A DNA stretch of 29,029 nt from Microcaldota archaeon (GCA_021835105.1 JAKBQS010000004.1:1-29029); one strand, 5' to 3'. Positions 7,627-16,590 are shown, counted from the stretch's first letter. Made by a program: numbers and translations. The notes: generated by a model from the sequence alone, not told the origin.

Positions 7627-7917
7627 GTGATAAAAAAATCATTTAGTCTTTATGAGATAGAGCAATTTATACGGGAAGCTGGCGCAGAGAAGGTTACTGA
7701 AGACGCAGTTTTAAGGTTGGAAGAGGAGATAGAGAAGCTTGCGGAGCAGATGACAGAGAGATCGCGCACGTACGCTCAGCATGCAGGTAGGAAGACAATA
7801 AAAGCCGATGATGTTAAACTGATATTTGACGGGTCCAGGTTTGTGCGTCAGAGCAATCCGGCAAGCTTAAGTCCGAGCCCTAAAAGCACAAACATAACTT
7901 CTACTGCTGAAAGGTAG
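7627..7917 (+). CDS. Archaeal histone with a C-terminal tail
   Basis: 96 residues from GTG 7627. Residues 5-66 form one histone fold: F-I-R-E-A-G-A-E-K-V in the first helix region, a long acidic alpha2 with L-E-E-E-I, then H-A-G-R-K-T-I-K-A-D-D-V at 52-63, which matches the HMfB signature AGRKTIKxxDV almost exactly (R55, K56, T57 in the DNA-contact loop). Archaeal histones wrap DNA as dimers and polymers. Unlike the classic 65-70 residue proteins, this one has about 30 extra residues (67-96) rich in Ser, Pro, Asn and Thr with few lysines. Nearly all of that tail is encoded in the 70 bp that overlap the convergent glycosyltransferase gene. It could be a genuine tail or the result of a lost stop codon. 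Confidence 0.9.
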   Translation: MIKKSFSLYEIEQFIREAGAEKVTEDAVLRLEEEIEKLAEQMTERSRTYAQHAGRKTIKADDVKLIFDGSRFVRQSNPASLSPSPKSTNITSTAER

Positions 7918-8888
7918 CGGGTTATATCCTTCTCCCTCATCGGCTTGAGGTTCATTACTGCATGCGTCAGGCTATATATTTTCCTGCCGTAAGGAGCCTT
8001 GAACGTCCCATCCTTCTGGCGCACGCCAAGATCTGATACCTTGAATTTCTTGCGCAGGTGCAGGAAGAACTCTATAATCCAAGGCACGAATATTATAATA
8101 CCGAACGCCTCAGCATTACCCATGACCATTACTGCTACAAGGGAGGCCCCTACTGCATACGTAAAGCTGTCACCAGGGATTATCTTTGCCCTATACGTAT
8201 TGAACGGGATAAACCCCAAAATGGCCGCAAATAGTATAGAGGAAAGAAATAGCCCCATGTAATTGCCGTAGAAAAATGAGTAGATTACCAGGCCGAGAGC
8301 CGCTATTGCGCCCATTGATGGCTGCAACCCATCAAACCCTCCAAGGAGGTTGAAGGAATTAGAGACGAATATTATTGCTATCGGAAGTACTATCAGAGGG
8401 TAGAGTATTCCCAATGCTATCCTACCGATAAACGGAACGAAGACAACCCCTACGCCTGCGTTTATAGCCATGAGCGGAAGGGCACCGACAAACGTGAGAA
8501 GCGGCTTTTGCCACTGCCTTAGGCCCTGCCTTATATCTTTTATCCCTGTGCTCGCAACCCTGTGGCTCTTCACGTTTACGTCATCAAGGAAGCCCACGAA
8601 CGCAATTAGGACTATTGATAGTGCTATAGAGAGAAGTTTCTCTACGTCCAGAACTGGAACGAATAAGAAAGATCCTCCAAATGTATATGAAAGTATACCC
8701 ACTATAAGCCCGAATGCTACAGCCACACCTCCACTGCTGGGCAGTATCACTGGCTTGCTCTTGTTTCTATCTTCTGCTATTATGCCTGCGCCTTTCAGGT
8801 ATACCATTATGAACTCTGTCCCTATTATAGTTATTATGAATGCTAGAAACGAGGGCAGTATTATAGTCTCAAAACTGTGGTATGGCAT
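7848..8888 (-). CDS. Polyprenyl-phosphate N-acetylhexosamine-1-phosphate transferase (MraY/WecA/DPAGT1 family)
   Basis: 346 residues with about ten transmembrane helices. Signatures of the family: D40 and N42 with K-P near the end of the first loop, F-L-D-D-V at 100-104, S-N-S-F-N-L-L-G-G-F-D-G-L at 176-188 and P-G-D-S at 238-241. The enzyme moves a sugar-1-phosphate, usually GlcNAc-1-P, from its UDP carrier onto a dolichol/polyprenyl phosphate at the cytoplasmic membrane face. In archaea (AglH) this is the first step of building the lipid-linked oligosaccharide for protein N-glycosylation, which fits the AglB gene in the same window. The true sugar cannot be told from sequence. It diverges from a GT2 gene and overlaps the histone gene at its 3' end. 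Confidence 0.85.
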   Translation of the reverse strand: MPYHSFETIILPSFLAFIITIIGTEFIMVYLKGAGIIAEDRNKSKPVILPSSGGVAVAFGLIVGILSYTFGGSFLFVPVLDVEKLLSIALSIVLIAFVGFLDDVNVKSHRVASTGIKDIRQGLRQWQKPLLTFVGALPLMAINAGVGVVFVPFIGRIALGILYPLIVLPIAIIFVSNSFNLLGGFDGLQPSMGAIAALGLVIYSFFYGNYMGLFLSSILFAAILGFIPFNTYRAKIIPGDSFTYAVGASLVAVMVMGNAEAFGIIIFVPWIIEFFLHLRKKFKVSDLGVRQKDGTFKAPYGRKIYSLTHAVMNLKPMREKDITRYLSAVEVMFVLLGLGLKLAGLL

Positions 8889-8904
8889 ATGATTATCAGT
8901 CTGG

Positions 8905-8940
8905 TTAGAATAATATAAATGTTTGTAGATTAGGAGGGTG
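8905..8940. promoter_or_regulatory. Divergent promoter and strong Shine-Dalgarno for the GT2 gene
   Basis: The 57-bp gap between the two glycan genes holds an A/T block, aataatataaatg at about 8909-8921, usable in both directions. An aggagggtgg at 8932-8941 stands five bases before TTG 8946 and is the strongest Shine-Dalgarno in the window, which supports the non-ATG start. Confidence 0.55.
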
Positions 8941-8945
8941 GAAAA

Positions 8946-10052
8946 TTGAATTGGCTTTTGCAGTATTATCTACTCTTTATTTCAGCGGTATTTGCCTTGC
9001 TGATTGCGGCTGATGTGATTAAGCTGAGGGGCAGAAATAATATGGAGGAAAAGGTGCACAATCCGATGGCATACCATCCGCGCGTTCTGGTTATAGTTCC
9101 CTGCAGGGGCATGGATCGTGGACTGGAGGGGAACCTGAAATCAATAAAAATGCAGGATTATCCGGATTTCAGAGTTATTGCAGTTGTCGACGATGCCAGT
9201 GATCCGGCAGTTGATGCAACAGAGAAGGCAGAAGTGCAACATATCATCTCCAATATAAAATGCTATAAGTGCAGCGGAAAGGTCAGGGCGATAGCAAGCG
9301 CCATCAAGATGAATCCAGGATATGAGGTGTATGCTGTGGCCGACTCTGACATACGTGTAGAAATGACATGGCTTTCGGAGCTAGTTGCGCCCCTGGCAGA
9401 TAAGAAGATCGGGGTCTCAACAATGTTCCCACGCTTTGCTCCTGAAGGAGGAGTTGTCTCCCTATTCAAATTTGCATGGGGTTTCGTAGGTGAAGGGCTG
9501 ATGGAAAGCAATGCTACAAGATTTGTATGGGGCGGGTCTATGGCCTTCAGGAGAAGCCTTATAGCTGGAGGTAGTAGAATGCGCTTCTTCCTTGAGTCAG
9601 ATTTCTCTGTCTCAGATGACATAACAATAATGAAGATGGCTATGGGAGAGGGCTTGGGAATTTGGTATGTTGGAAAATATAATCCTGAAGTCATATCAAA
9701 AGATAGTTTACCGGAGTTCCTCGAGTGGTCAAACCGGCAGGCGGCATTGAGTGTACTTGGGCAGCGGAGAAATCTTTATGTAGGACTGGCTTACTACTCA
9801 GCCGAATCATTGCTGATAATAACAGGAGTGGCCCTTGCGCAATACAATCCTCTTTCCTTAGTGCTGCTCTTGCATGCAGCTATATCAGCATACCGTACAA
9901 GAAAGAGAGCTGGGAAGGATGCCACAGCACCATTACTTGTGGCTTCTGTGCTTATGCCGTTTTTGTATGTTTATAATCTCTCATGTGCTGCCTTCATGCG
10001 GAGGATAACCTGGAGGGGAAGAGTATACAGCCTTAGGCATAATGGCCCTTAG
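8946..10052 (+). CDS. GT2-type glycosyltransferase, resembling ceramide glucosyltransferase-like (GT21) proteins
   Basis: 368 residues. An N-terminal membrane helix (about 5-22) precedes a GT-A domain: V-L-V-I-V-P-C-R-G at 47-55, the nucleotide-sugar aspartates D82-D83, a D-S-D metal motif at 133-135, S-D-D at 223-225 and a W-S-N-R-Q stretch at 251-255 in the place of the Q/RxxRW motif. Two or three C-terminal helices (about 285-350) anchor it. It probably transfers a sugar from a nucleotide donor to a lipid carrier on the inner membrane face. Acceptor and sugar are unknown. The TTG start is supported by a strong Shine-Dalgarno. It shares a divergent promoter with the sugar-1-phosphate transferase, suggesting one glycan pathway. 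Confidence 0.85.
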   Translation: MNWLLQYYLLFISAVFALLIAADVIKLRGRNNMEEKVHNPMAYHPRVLVIVPCRGMDRGLEGNLKSIKMQDYPDFRVIAVVDDASDPAVDATEKAEVQHIISNIKCYKCSGKVRAIASAIKMNPGYEVYAVADSDIRVEMTWLSELVAPLADKKIGVSTMFPRFAPEGGVVSLFKFAWGFVGEGLMESNATRFVWGGSMAFRRSLIAGGSRMRFFLESDFSVSDDITIMKMAMGEGLGIWYVGKYNPEVISKDSLPEFLEWSNRQAALSVLGQRRNLYVGLAYYSAESLLIITGVALAQYNPLSLVLLLHAAISAYRTRKRAGKDATAPLLVASVLMPFLYVYNLSCAAFMRRITWRGRVYSLRHNGP

Positions 10053-10533
10053 TTTTCTTTCGTGTAGGCTTTTTCTGTGATATTCTCGCCGGTGTCGTAC
10101 TGCTGCTTTTCTTGACTGTTTTCCTGACTGGTATCATGAAGAGATATAGTATTGCGCCCATTGCAATAGTAAAGATAGCAGCAGCTACAAGTGAATAAAG
10201 CCTATACTGTCCGATAGTGGCATACTGTTCTCTTGCAGAAGCCTCTGCTTGATTTGCATACGCAACTGCAGCCGAAGGGGATTTTGTATATATGCTCCTT
10301 GCCTTTTCCAGGTAGGAATATGCCTTTGATAGATTAGGATAGAAGAGAAGGTAGCCGCTCTGGTTTATTGTCTCTATGTAATTGGCTGTGCTATTGATTG
10401 TAGAATTTGCATACGCTACAGTATAGTTCTGGGAACCCACATAACTGCCAGGGGACGCGTATGCCATGCTAAGCGCAATGGAAAATACAGAAAATGCCAG
10501 CCAAGTCCAGGCTGGCCCTAATGCACCGGACAT
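10033..10533 (-). CDS. Secreted, membrane-anchored sequon-rich protein of unknown function
   Basis: 166 residues, not recognised. It begins with a signal-peptide-like segment (about 8-26, ending A-Y-A-S). Residues 36-69 contain five N-glycosylation sequons (N36-Y-T, N43-S-T, N47-S-T, N57-Q-S, N67-L-S). A helical stretch (about 68-105) with repeated Tyr/Ala follows, then a transmembrane helix (about 112-134) and a cytosolic tail packed with Lys, Arg, Ser and Thr. The orientation would be outside domain, one anchor, basic inside tail. It begins 7 bp after the TFB stop, so it is probably co-transcribed with TFB, and overlaps the convergent GT2 gene by 20 bp. It is a likely substrate of the AglB pathway. 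Confidence 0.75.
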   Translation of the reverse strand: MSGALGPAWTWLAFSVFSIALSMAYASPGSYVGSQNYTVAYANSTINSTANYIETINQSGYLLFYPNLSKAYSYLEKARSIYTKSPSAAVAYANQAEASAREQYATIGQYRLYSLVAAAIFTIAMGAILYLFMIPVRKTVKKSSSTTPARISQKKPTRKKTKGHYA

Positions 10534-10540
10534 TGTGCCA

Positions 10541-11569
10541 TCAGAGGTTTACGTCTATGTTCAGTTCCTTCTTCAACTCCCTGTACCTGTTCCTTATGGT
10601 AACCTCAGTTACTCCTGCCACATCTGCCACTTCCTTCTGGGTGCGCCTCTCTCCCACCAGTGCGCCTGCTATGTATACTGCAGCAGCAGAGACCCCAGTA
10701 GGGCTCCTTCCGCTGACAAGGCCTTTCTTCATCGCCTGCTTTAAGAGAAGCATTGACTTCTCCTGTGCTTCTCCGCTAAGCTTAAGTGCGGATATATACC
10801 TCGGAACATAGCTAGAAGGATCAGTCAGTGGTATCTTCAGATTAAGCTCATGGGCAATCACCCTGAATGACCTGCCTATCTCCTTCTTCGGCACGCCAGA
10901 TATCTGTGCTATCTCGTCAAGCGTTCTTGGCATACCAGTCTTCCTGCATGTAGCATATAATGCTGCGTTCACTACCGTCTCTATCGGCCTTCCCCTTATC
11001 AGGTTGTTCTTTACGCACTGCCTGTATAGAAGCGCAGCCTGCTCCCTTATATTGTCTGGAAGCCCCAGGTAGCTTGCTACCCTGTTCAGCTCAGGCATCG
11101 CTATTATGTAGTTTCTCTCGCTTGAACTGGCGATGCTTGCCCTCTTATGCCATTTCCTCATGCGGTATAGCTGTGCCTGGCGCTTTGATGGCAACTTTGT
11201 GCCACGTATGTCCTTATTGTACATATCAATCTCTGTTACCAGGCCCTTGTTGGGCTTCATGTACTTTATTGGAGCGCCTGTCCTCGCCCTTGAATTCCTC
11301 TGATCGCTGTCGAAAGCTCTCCACTCTGGTCCTACGTCAGTCACGTTCTCTTCTATTATCAGACCGCAGTTGTTGCATACATACTCTCCCTTCTCGTTGT
11401 CGAATATTACATCCGTGCTGCCGCAACTTGGGCAGTGCTTTATCTCAGCCGGATTCTCGCTGTCCCTTCTCGCAGCGTATGGCCTCTGCTGCGCAGGGTG
11501 CGCTGAGTCAGCTAACAGTTCAAAGTCATCGTTTTTCTCCTGCCTTAAATCTTTTTTCTGGTTTGTCAT
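10541..11569 (-). CDS. tfb: Transcription initiation factor TFB
   Basis: 342 residues from the ATG at 11569. The N-terminal zinc ribbon has C46-P-S-C49 and C65-N-N-C68, followed by the B-reader/linker (D-V-G-P-E-W-R-A-F-D with the R-x-G-A-P stretch). Two cyclin repeats cover roughly residues 150-340; helix-turn-helix signatures include E-I-A-Q-I-S-G-V and E-V-A-D-V-A-G-V-T-E-V-T-I-R-N-R-Y. It bridges TBP-bound promoters and RNA polymerase. An upstream in-frame ATG (11581) exists. A TATA-like tttaaaaaa centred near 11604 puts transcription start at about that ATG, and a perfect ggtga sits five bases before the ATG at 11569, so the shorter start is preferred. Confidence 0.96.
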   Translation of the reverse strand: MTNQKKDLRQEKNDDFELLADSAHPAQQRPYAARRDSENPAEIKHCPSCGSTDVIFDNEKGEYVCNNCGLIIEENVTDVGPEWRAFDSDQRNSRARTGAPIKYMKPNKGLVTEIDMYNKDIRGTKLPSKRQAQLYRMRKWHKRASIASSSERNYIIAMPELNRVASYLGLPDNIREQAALLYRQCVKNNLIRGRPIETVVNAALYATCRKTGMPRTLDEIAQISGVPKKEIGRSFRVIAHELNLKIPLTDPSSYVPRYISALKLSGEAQEKSMLLLKQAMKKGLVSGRSPTGVSAAAVYIAGALVGERRTQKEVADVAGVTEVTIRNRYRELKKELNIDVNL

Positions 11570-11597
11570 CGTTCTCACCATGCTTAAACGTCAGGTT

Positions 11598-11609
11598 AAT
11601 TTTTTAAAC
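11598..11609 (-). promoter_or_regulatory. TATA-like box for tfb
   Basis: On the minus strand the run gtttaaaaaatt, centred about 35 nt before the chosen ATG and about 24 nt before the ggtga Shine-Dalgarno, fits an archaeal TATA box. It allows tfb to be read separately from the upstream clc gene. Confidence 0.55.
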
Positions 11610-11698
11610 CTTTCTAAAATAAGCTATATAATAAGTTGCAGTAAGATATTTAAATGTTTCTATATATTAAGCCTTCGCAATGAAGAGGCTGGCAGCTC

Positions 11699-13501
11699 TT
11701 ATTTTGGAGTGGAAGGCCCATTAGCCTGCTTTGGGGTTCCGCGAAGCGATGCAATCTTGCTTTTGTAGCGCTTTAGTATGCTGTCAAGCGTAACGACACC
11801 AAGATATTTGCCTTTCTCTACAACTGAGACCCATGTACTCTTGTTCTTTACCATAACCTCCCATGCCTCATCTGCAGTATTATGTAGCCTCAGGTATGTG
11901 CTCCCGGTTCTCATTAGCGACCTGATTCTCTCCGGGCCCCTGGTATTGTTTATGTCCAACAGGTAGACTACGCCTATCAGTTTCCCACCCTCCACCACGG
12001 GGAGGGAAGCGAGACCCTCCGCCTTCATATTCCTGATGGCAGTGGATATTGTTGACTTAGGGCTTATTGATATGTCATGCAACCCTATGCCTTCTATAGT
12101 CATTCCCGTGAGCATAGGGACGTTGTATTCGCCAAAATGGACAGGCGAATCCTTCCTTGTAGGCACCTGCGAACGGTATATGGTATTGTCACCGGATATG
12201 AAGTACGCTATCAGAACGGCTATCATTGCACCTGGAAGAAGCTGGAGGCTCCCTGTCATCTCCACCACCATAATAAGCACCGATATCGGCGCCTTTCCAG
12301 CCGCGCCGAAGAATGAGAGCATACCTATTATTACAAATGGCACAGCTATTGCCGCAAGAGTCGGACTTACGGCATGGAACATTAAGAAGACAAGTAGCCC
12401 TGCGCTTGCGCCAATCTCTATACCTGGCGCAAATACACCTCCGCTTCCTCCAGAACCTATGCTGAACGAAGTAGCTATAATCTTCACAAACGGAAGAAGT
12501 ATAAGCATCAGGAGAAGCGGCGCGCCGAATGTTGGGATCTGCTGCAAAGACCCATTCATCAGTATCTGGACCCACCCATAGCCTGTGGCCATTATCTCTG
12601 GGAAGAAGAGCGCAAGAATCCCTACTACAAATGCCCCCATCGCAGGCTTTGCATACCTGCTTATCTTGAGTTTATTGAAGAATCCATTAACGCCATAGAA
12701 CGTCTTTATATACAATATTGCAAGCAAGCCTGTGACAATGCCAAGTATCGCATACATAGGAAGGCGAAGTACGCTGAATGGCACCAGATTGTAGCCGAAT
12801 ATTGGGGTGAAGCCTACCACAGAGCCGAAGATAGAATACCCTATTGCGCTTGCTATTATTGACGGGTATATTACCTCGGTCTCCAGATCCCTCTTGTATA
12901 GCACTTCTGCTGCAAGGATTGCCCCCCCTATGGGGGCCTTGAATATAGTGCCTATCCCTGCGCCTATGCATACCGCAACTGCCAGCCTCCTATCATTATC
13001 GCTTAGACCGAGAGTATCCGCTATAAACGAGCCTATCCCTGCCGATATCTGTGCCGTTGGGCCTTCCCTTCCTGCGCTGCCTCCAGAGCCTATAGTTATT
13101 GCGGAGGCTATTCCTTTTACAAGCGGTATCCTGCGGCGGATCTTTCCCTGGTCGTAGTGGAACGCCTTTATCGCCGCGTCGGTACCATGCCCTTCCGCCT
13201 CCGGGGCAAACTTATATACTATCGCGCCTGACAGGATACCCCCGATCACTATGCTCAGGGGTATGTACCAGTAATTTTTGACATCGTATACGAAACCCGA
13301 GATGCCCCCCTCGCCTGCTGGGCGAGGTATACTCATCCCAACAAAAGATCCAAGAAATATGTGCTCCACTGCTATTATTGCATAGTAGAACGCAAGTGCT
13401 GATATCCCCGACACAATTCCAAGTAGAGATGCGACTATGAACCATTTCTTCATGTATGGCAGGGACGCGATTTTATTCATCTTGTTCGTTCTGATATGCA
13501 A
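11699..13501 (-). CDS. ClC-family chloride channel/transporter with C-terminal CBS pair
   Basis: 600 residues. The membrane part (about 18-450) has ClC signatures: G-H-G-T-D at 104-108 in the place of GSGIP, G-R-E-G-P at 144-148 with the gating glutamate E146, and G-G-V-F-A-P-G at 354-360. Residues about 480-595 form two CBS domains, which commonly bind adenine nucleotides and gate the channel. The intact gating glutamate is compatible with a Cl-/H+ exchanger, but I cannot tell channel from exchanger. The start at 13501 is the first ATG; ATGs at 13480 and 13453 are alternatives. It lies upstream of tfb on the same strand with about 118 bp between them. Confidence 0.92.
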   Translation of the reverse strand: MHIRTNKMNKIASLPYMKKWFIVASLLGIVSGISALAFYYAIIAVEHIFLGSFVGMSIPRPAGEGGISGFVYDVKNYWYIPLSIVIGGILSGAIVYKFAPEAEGHGTDAAIKAFHYDQGKIRRRIPLVKGIASAITIGSGGSAGREGPTAQISAGIGSFIADTLGLSDNDRRLAVAVCIGAGIGTIFKAPIGGAILAAEVLYKRDLETEVIYPSIIASAIGYSIFGSVVGFTPIFGYNLVPFSVLRLPMYAILGIVTGLLAILYIKTFYGVNGFFNKLKISRYAKPAMGAFVVGILALFFPEIMATGYGWVQILMNGSLQQIPTFGAPLLLMLILLPFVKIIATSFSIGSGGSGGVFAPGIEIGASAGLLVFLMFHAVSPTLAAIAVPFVIIGMLSFFGAAGKAPISVLIMVVEMTGSLQLLPGAMIAVLIAYFISGDNTIYRSQVPTRKDSPVHFGEYNVPMLTGMTIEGIGLHDISISPKSTISTAIRNMKAEGLASLPVVEGGKLIGVVYLLDINNTRGPERIRSLMRTGSTYLRLHNTADEAWEVMVKNKSTWVSVVEKGKYLGVVTLDSILKRYKSKIASLRGTPKQANGPSTPK

Positions 13502-13640
13502 AGATAAGATTAATATTGATTGAGATAAGTATTTACGGCGTATCTGGTTTTCATGTAAGGAAAGGAATATATTAGCAAGCCTTGAAGATTAGTTTGGTGC
13601 TGCTTGTTCGGAAAAAGCGCACAGCTTGCTTTGATGGTTT

Positions 13641-16010
13641 GTGCCTATGGGCGGAAAGTATGATTTTAAGGAAGTTGAAGCCAGGCTTGCCGAGTTGTGG
13701 GAGCGCAATGGCGTGTATAAGTTTGTGCGAAGCAGCAACGCCAAGGTATACGCAATAGACACGCCGCCACCAACAATATCCGGACTGATACATGTAGGGC
13801 ATGCTTACTCATACTCGCAGGCTGACTTCGTTGCCAGGTACAAGAGGATGCGCGGTTATAACGTCTTTTACCCTTTCGGCTTCGACAACAATGGGATACC
13901 CACGGAAATGCTTGTGGAAAAGAATTACAAGACAACTGCAGAAGAGATGGGCAGGGAGAAGTTCTCAAGGCTTGTAGAGGAGGAGACAAAGAAGTATGAG
14001 GAGATGTACAGAAATACATGGACGCAGATAGGAATATCAGTCGACTGGTCCCTCAGATATTCAACAATAAGTAAGGATGTGCAGAGGATATCGCAGCTCT
14101 CATTCCTGATGCTTGCGAATGAAAAACGAGCGTATAGGAAGGAAAGCCCTTCGATATGGTGCCCTAAGTGCAAGACTGCAATATCCCAGATGGAGCTTAA
14201 GGATATGGACTTCAAGTCCAAGTTTATAACGATACAGTTCTCTGATGGCATACGGATAGCAACAACCAGGCCGGAGCTGCTCCCGGCATGCGTGGCGGTG
14301 ATGGTAAATGATAAAGACGAAAAGAACTCTGGAAAGATAGGCATGGACGTAACTGTCCCGCTTTTTGGAAACAAGGTAAAGGTGATAGGGGACAGGAGAG
14401 TTGATCCTGAAAAGGGCACTGGAGTAGTTATGTGTTGCACATTCGGTGACCTCACGGATATAGAATGGTATAAGGCTTACAACCTTGAGCTCAGGATTGC
14501 AATAGACGAAGATGGAAGGATGCTCCTGGGAAAGTATAAGGGCATGAAGATACGCGAAGCAAGAGAGGAAATAGTAAAGGAGCTTAAAGAGAAAGGGCTC
14601 GTCCTGGATGAGAAGGAGATAGTCCACACGGTCAATGTTCATGAGCGGTGCAACACAGAGATAGAGTTTCTTGTAAAGAAGCAGTGGTATATACGATATC
14701 TTGATCTTAAGGATAAGCTTATAGAGCTTGGAGAAGAGCTGGACTGGCATCCCGAGTATATGAAAGTGAGGTACAGGAACTGGGTCTCAGGGCTCCAGTG
14801 GGACTGGTCCATATCTAGGCAGCGCTACTATGGCGTTCCGTTTCCCGTATGGTACTGCAAAGAATGCGGCGAGCCTATATTTGCCGATATTGATACCCTT
14901 CCGGTAAATCCGCTGGAGCAGCAGCCTGGAAAGAGATGTGCTTGCGGAAGCGACTCGTTCGAACCTGAGACCGATATAATGGACACGTGGGCGACATCCT
15001 CGCTTACCCCTATGATAAATGCCAGGTGGAAGACGGACAACGCGCTCTTTGAGCGCATCTTCCCGATGGACCTCAGGCCGCAGGCACACGATATAATATC
15101 GTTCTGGCTTTTCACCACGATAGTAAAAAGTTACCTGCATACGGGAAAGCTGCCGTGGAAGAGCGCCCTTATCTCAGGGCACGGGCTTGACTCGAAGGGA
15201 GCACCAATGCATAAATCTGTTGGGAATATAGTAGAGCCAAAGGTAGTAATCGAGAAGTATGGTGCTGACGCACTTAGATGGTGGGCGAGCTCATCCTCAC
15301 CGGGAAGCGATGCTTCTTTCCAAGAGAAGGAACTCGTCGCAGGTTCAAAGCTCATCAACAAGCTATGGAACGTCAATAATTTCATAACAATGAACTATCC
15401 TGAAGCGTCAGATGCAAAAGAAGGCGCAGGGAAGAACGCTGTGGACAGATGGATACTCTCCCTATGCAGTGCAACTATAGAGAAAGCCACATCCCTGTTC
15501 GAGCAGTATGATTATTATGCTGCGAGGAGGGAAGTGGAGAGATTCTTCTGGATTTTCTGCGATGACTATTTGGAATTTGTCAAGTATAGAGTGTATGGCA
15601 GTGATGCGTCCGTAAGGCGGCATCTTGACAGCATATTTCTCGCAGTTCTAAAGATGCTTGCCCCGTTCATGCCGTACGTAACTGACGAGATATATATAAG
15701 GAGATATTCCAAGGTTGATGGCTGTGCTTCAATACACGTATCTAAATGGCCGGTATCTGCAGAGTTCGCGTATGACAAGGAAGCTTTGGAGCACGGATGG
15801 AAAATAGCAAAGGTGCTGGAATCGGTAAGGATACTGAAACATAACATGAAGATGGCCCTCAACGCGCAGGTGAAGGAGCTTGTAGTGAGTGAGAAGATAG
15901 GCGATGGCGAGGAAGACATAAAAGGAGCTATGAATATATCTTACATCTCGGTTGGAGAAGGCTCGGAGAAGATAGAGGAGCTTGGGATACGCATAAGCCT
16001 GCATCCCTGA
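13641..16010 (+). CDS. valS: Valyl-tRNA synthetase (class I)
   Basis: 789 residues. Identity rests on the HIGH motif H-V-G-H at 51-54 within I-S-G-L-I-H-V-G-H-A-Y, the editing-domain motif T-T-R-P-E-L-L-P-A-C-V-A-V (208-220) typical of ValRS rather than IleRS or LeuRS, and the G-T-G-V-V-M-C-C-T-F-G-D stretch at 269-280. Two putative zinc ribbons are present (C-P-K-C near 164 and C-K-E-C near 406). The second catalytic motif reads A-P-M-H-K-S-V-G-N at 521-529 in place of KMSKSxGN, so only M, K and S of KMSKS are kept. The start is GTG at 13641 or the ATG two codons later (13647). Confidence 0.95.
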   Translation: MPMGGKYDFKEVEARLAELWERNGVYKFVRSSNAKVYAIDTPPPTISGLIHVGHAYSYSQADFVARYKRMRGYNVFYPFGFDNNGIPTEMLVEKNYKTTAEEMGREKFSRLVEEETKKYEEMYRNTWTQIGISVDWSLRYSTISKDVQRISQLSFLMLANEKRAYRKESPSIWCPKCKTAISQMELKDMDFKSKFITIQFSDGIRIATTRPELLPACVAVMVNDKDEKNSGKIGMDVTVPLFGNKVKVIGDRRVDPEKGTGVVMCCTFGDLTDIEWYKAYNLELRIAIDEDGRMLLGKYKGMKIREAREEIVKELKEKGLVLDEKEIVHTVNVHERCNTEIEFLVKKQWYIRYLDLKDKLIELGEELDWHPEYMKVRYRNWVSGLQWDWSISRQRYYGVPFPVWYCKECGEPIFADIDTLPVNPLEQQPGKRCACGSDSFEPETDIMDTWATSSLTPMINARWKTDNALFERIFPMDLRPQAHDIISFWLFTTIVKSYLHTGKLPWKSALISGHGLDSKGAPMHKSVGNIVEPKVVIEKYGADALRWWASSSSPGSDASFQEKELVAGSKLINKLWNVNNFITMNYPEASDAKEGAGKNAVDRWILSLCSATIEKATSLFEQYDYYAARREVERFFWIFCDDYLEFVKYRVYGSDASVRRHLDSIFLAVLKMLAPFMPYVTDEIYIRRYSKVDGCASIHVSKWPVSAEFAYDKEALEHGWKIAKVLESVRILKHNMKMALNAQVKELVVSEKIGDGEEDIKGAMNISYISVGEGSEKIEELGIRISLHP

Positions 16011-16054
16011 GCTTTTTGCGATATTCTGCAGGCGCGGATTCATGTCAGCAAGGC

Positions 16055-16127
16055 TTTTAATATTATCTGTATTAAATATCTGTATAATTTAGTAATCATT
16101 AGCTGCTACGTTAGTTTTGGTGTTATA
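16055..16127 (+). promoter_or_regulatory. rps15 promoter and leader
   Basis: Between valS and rps15 an A/T-rich stretch contains attaaatatc (about 16070-16079) as a TATA candidate about 50 bases before the start, followed by ggtg at 16119-16122 six bases before the TTG start. It probably drives the ribosomal protein pair. Confidence 0.45.
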
Positions 16128-16586
16128 TTGGCTAGAATGCATACAAGGAAGAAGGGTAAATCAAAGTCAAGAAAGGTCTTTTCTGCAACTACCGCGGAAG
16201 CCCAGATAGACGAGAAGGAGATACGCAAGCTCGTGAAGGAGTACGCAAAACAAGGAATGCATCACGCCATGATAGGCCAGGTATTGAAGGAGAAGCACGG
16301 AGTGCCTTATGTTAAGAGCGCTACCGGAAAGCGACTCAAGGAGATACTCGCTGATGTGGATGAGAAGGCAGAGTTGCCGCAGGATTTCATGGACCTGCTC
16401 AAGAGAGCTGTAGGGCTGAGAAATCACCTTAAGACGAACCACAATGACGTACACAACAAGACAAGGCTAAACAGGATAGAAGCGAAGATATGGAGGCTTT
16501 CCAAATATTACAAGAGGATTGGTGACCTCCCTTCTGACTGGAAATACGAACCCGATAAGGTTGCACTGCTTATAAAGAGTGACTGA
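16128..16586 (+). CDS. rps15: 30S ribosomal protein uS15
   Basis: 152 residues, the archaeal/eukaryotic length (bacterial S15 is about 89). The N-terminal extension begins M-A-R-M-H-T-R-K-K-G-K-S, as in archaeal uS15, and the conserved core includes L-L-K-R-A-V-G-L-R-N-H-L-K, H-N-D-V-H-N-K and R-L-N-R-I-E-A-K-I-W-R-L. It binds 16S rRNA in the platform of the small subunit. The start is TTG with ggtg six bases upstream. It is followed four bases later by the eS1 gene, so the two form an operon. Confidence 0.97.
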   Translation: MARMHTRKKGKSKSRKVFSATTAEAQIDEKEIRKLVKEYAKQGMHHAMIGQVLKEKHGVPYVKSATGKRLKEILADVDEKAELPQDFMDLLKRAVGLRNHLKTNHNDVHNKTRLNRIEAKIWRLSKYYKRIGDLPSDWKYEPDKVALLIKSD

Positions 16587-16590
16587 TTAG

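Noticed and set aside
11683..11700. Hairpin aagag/ctctt at the end of the clc gene
   Set aside because: Five pairs overlapping the stop codon, with no T-run on the minus strand.
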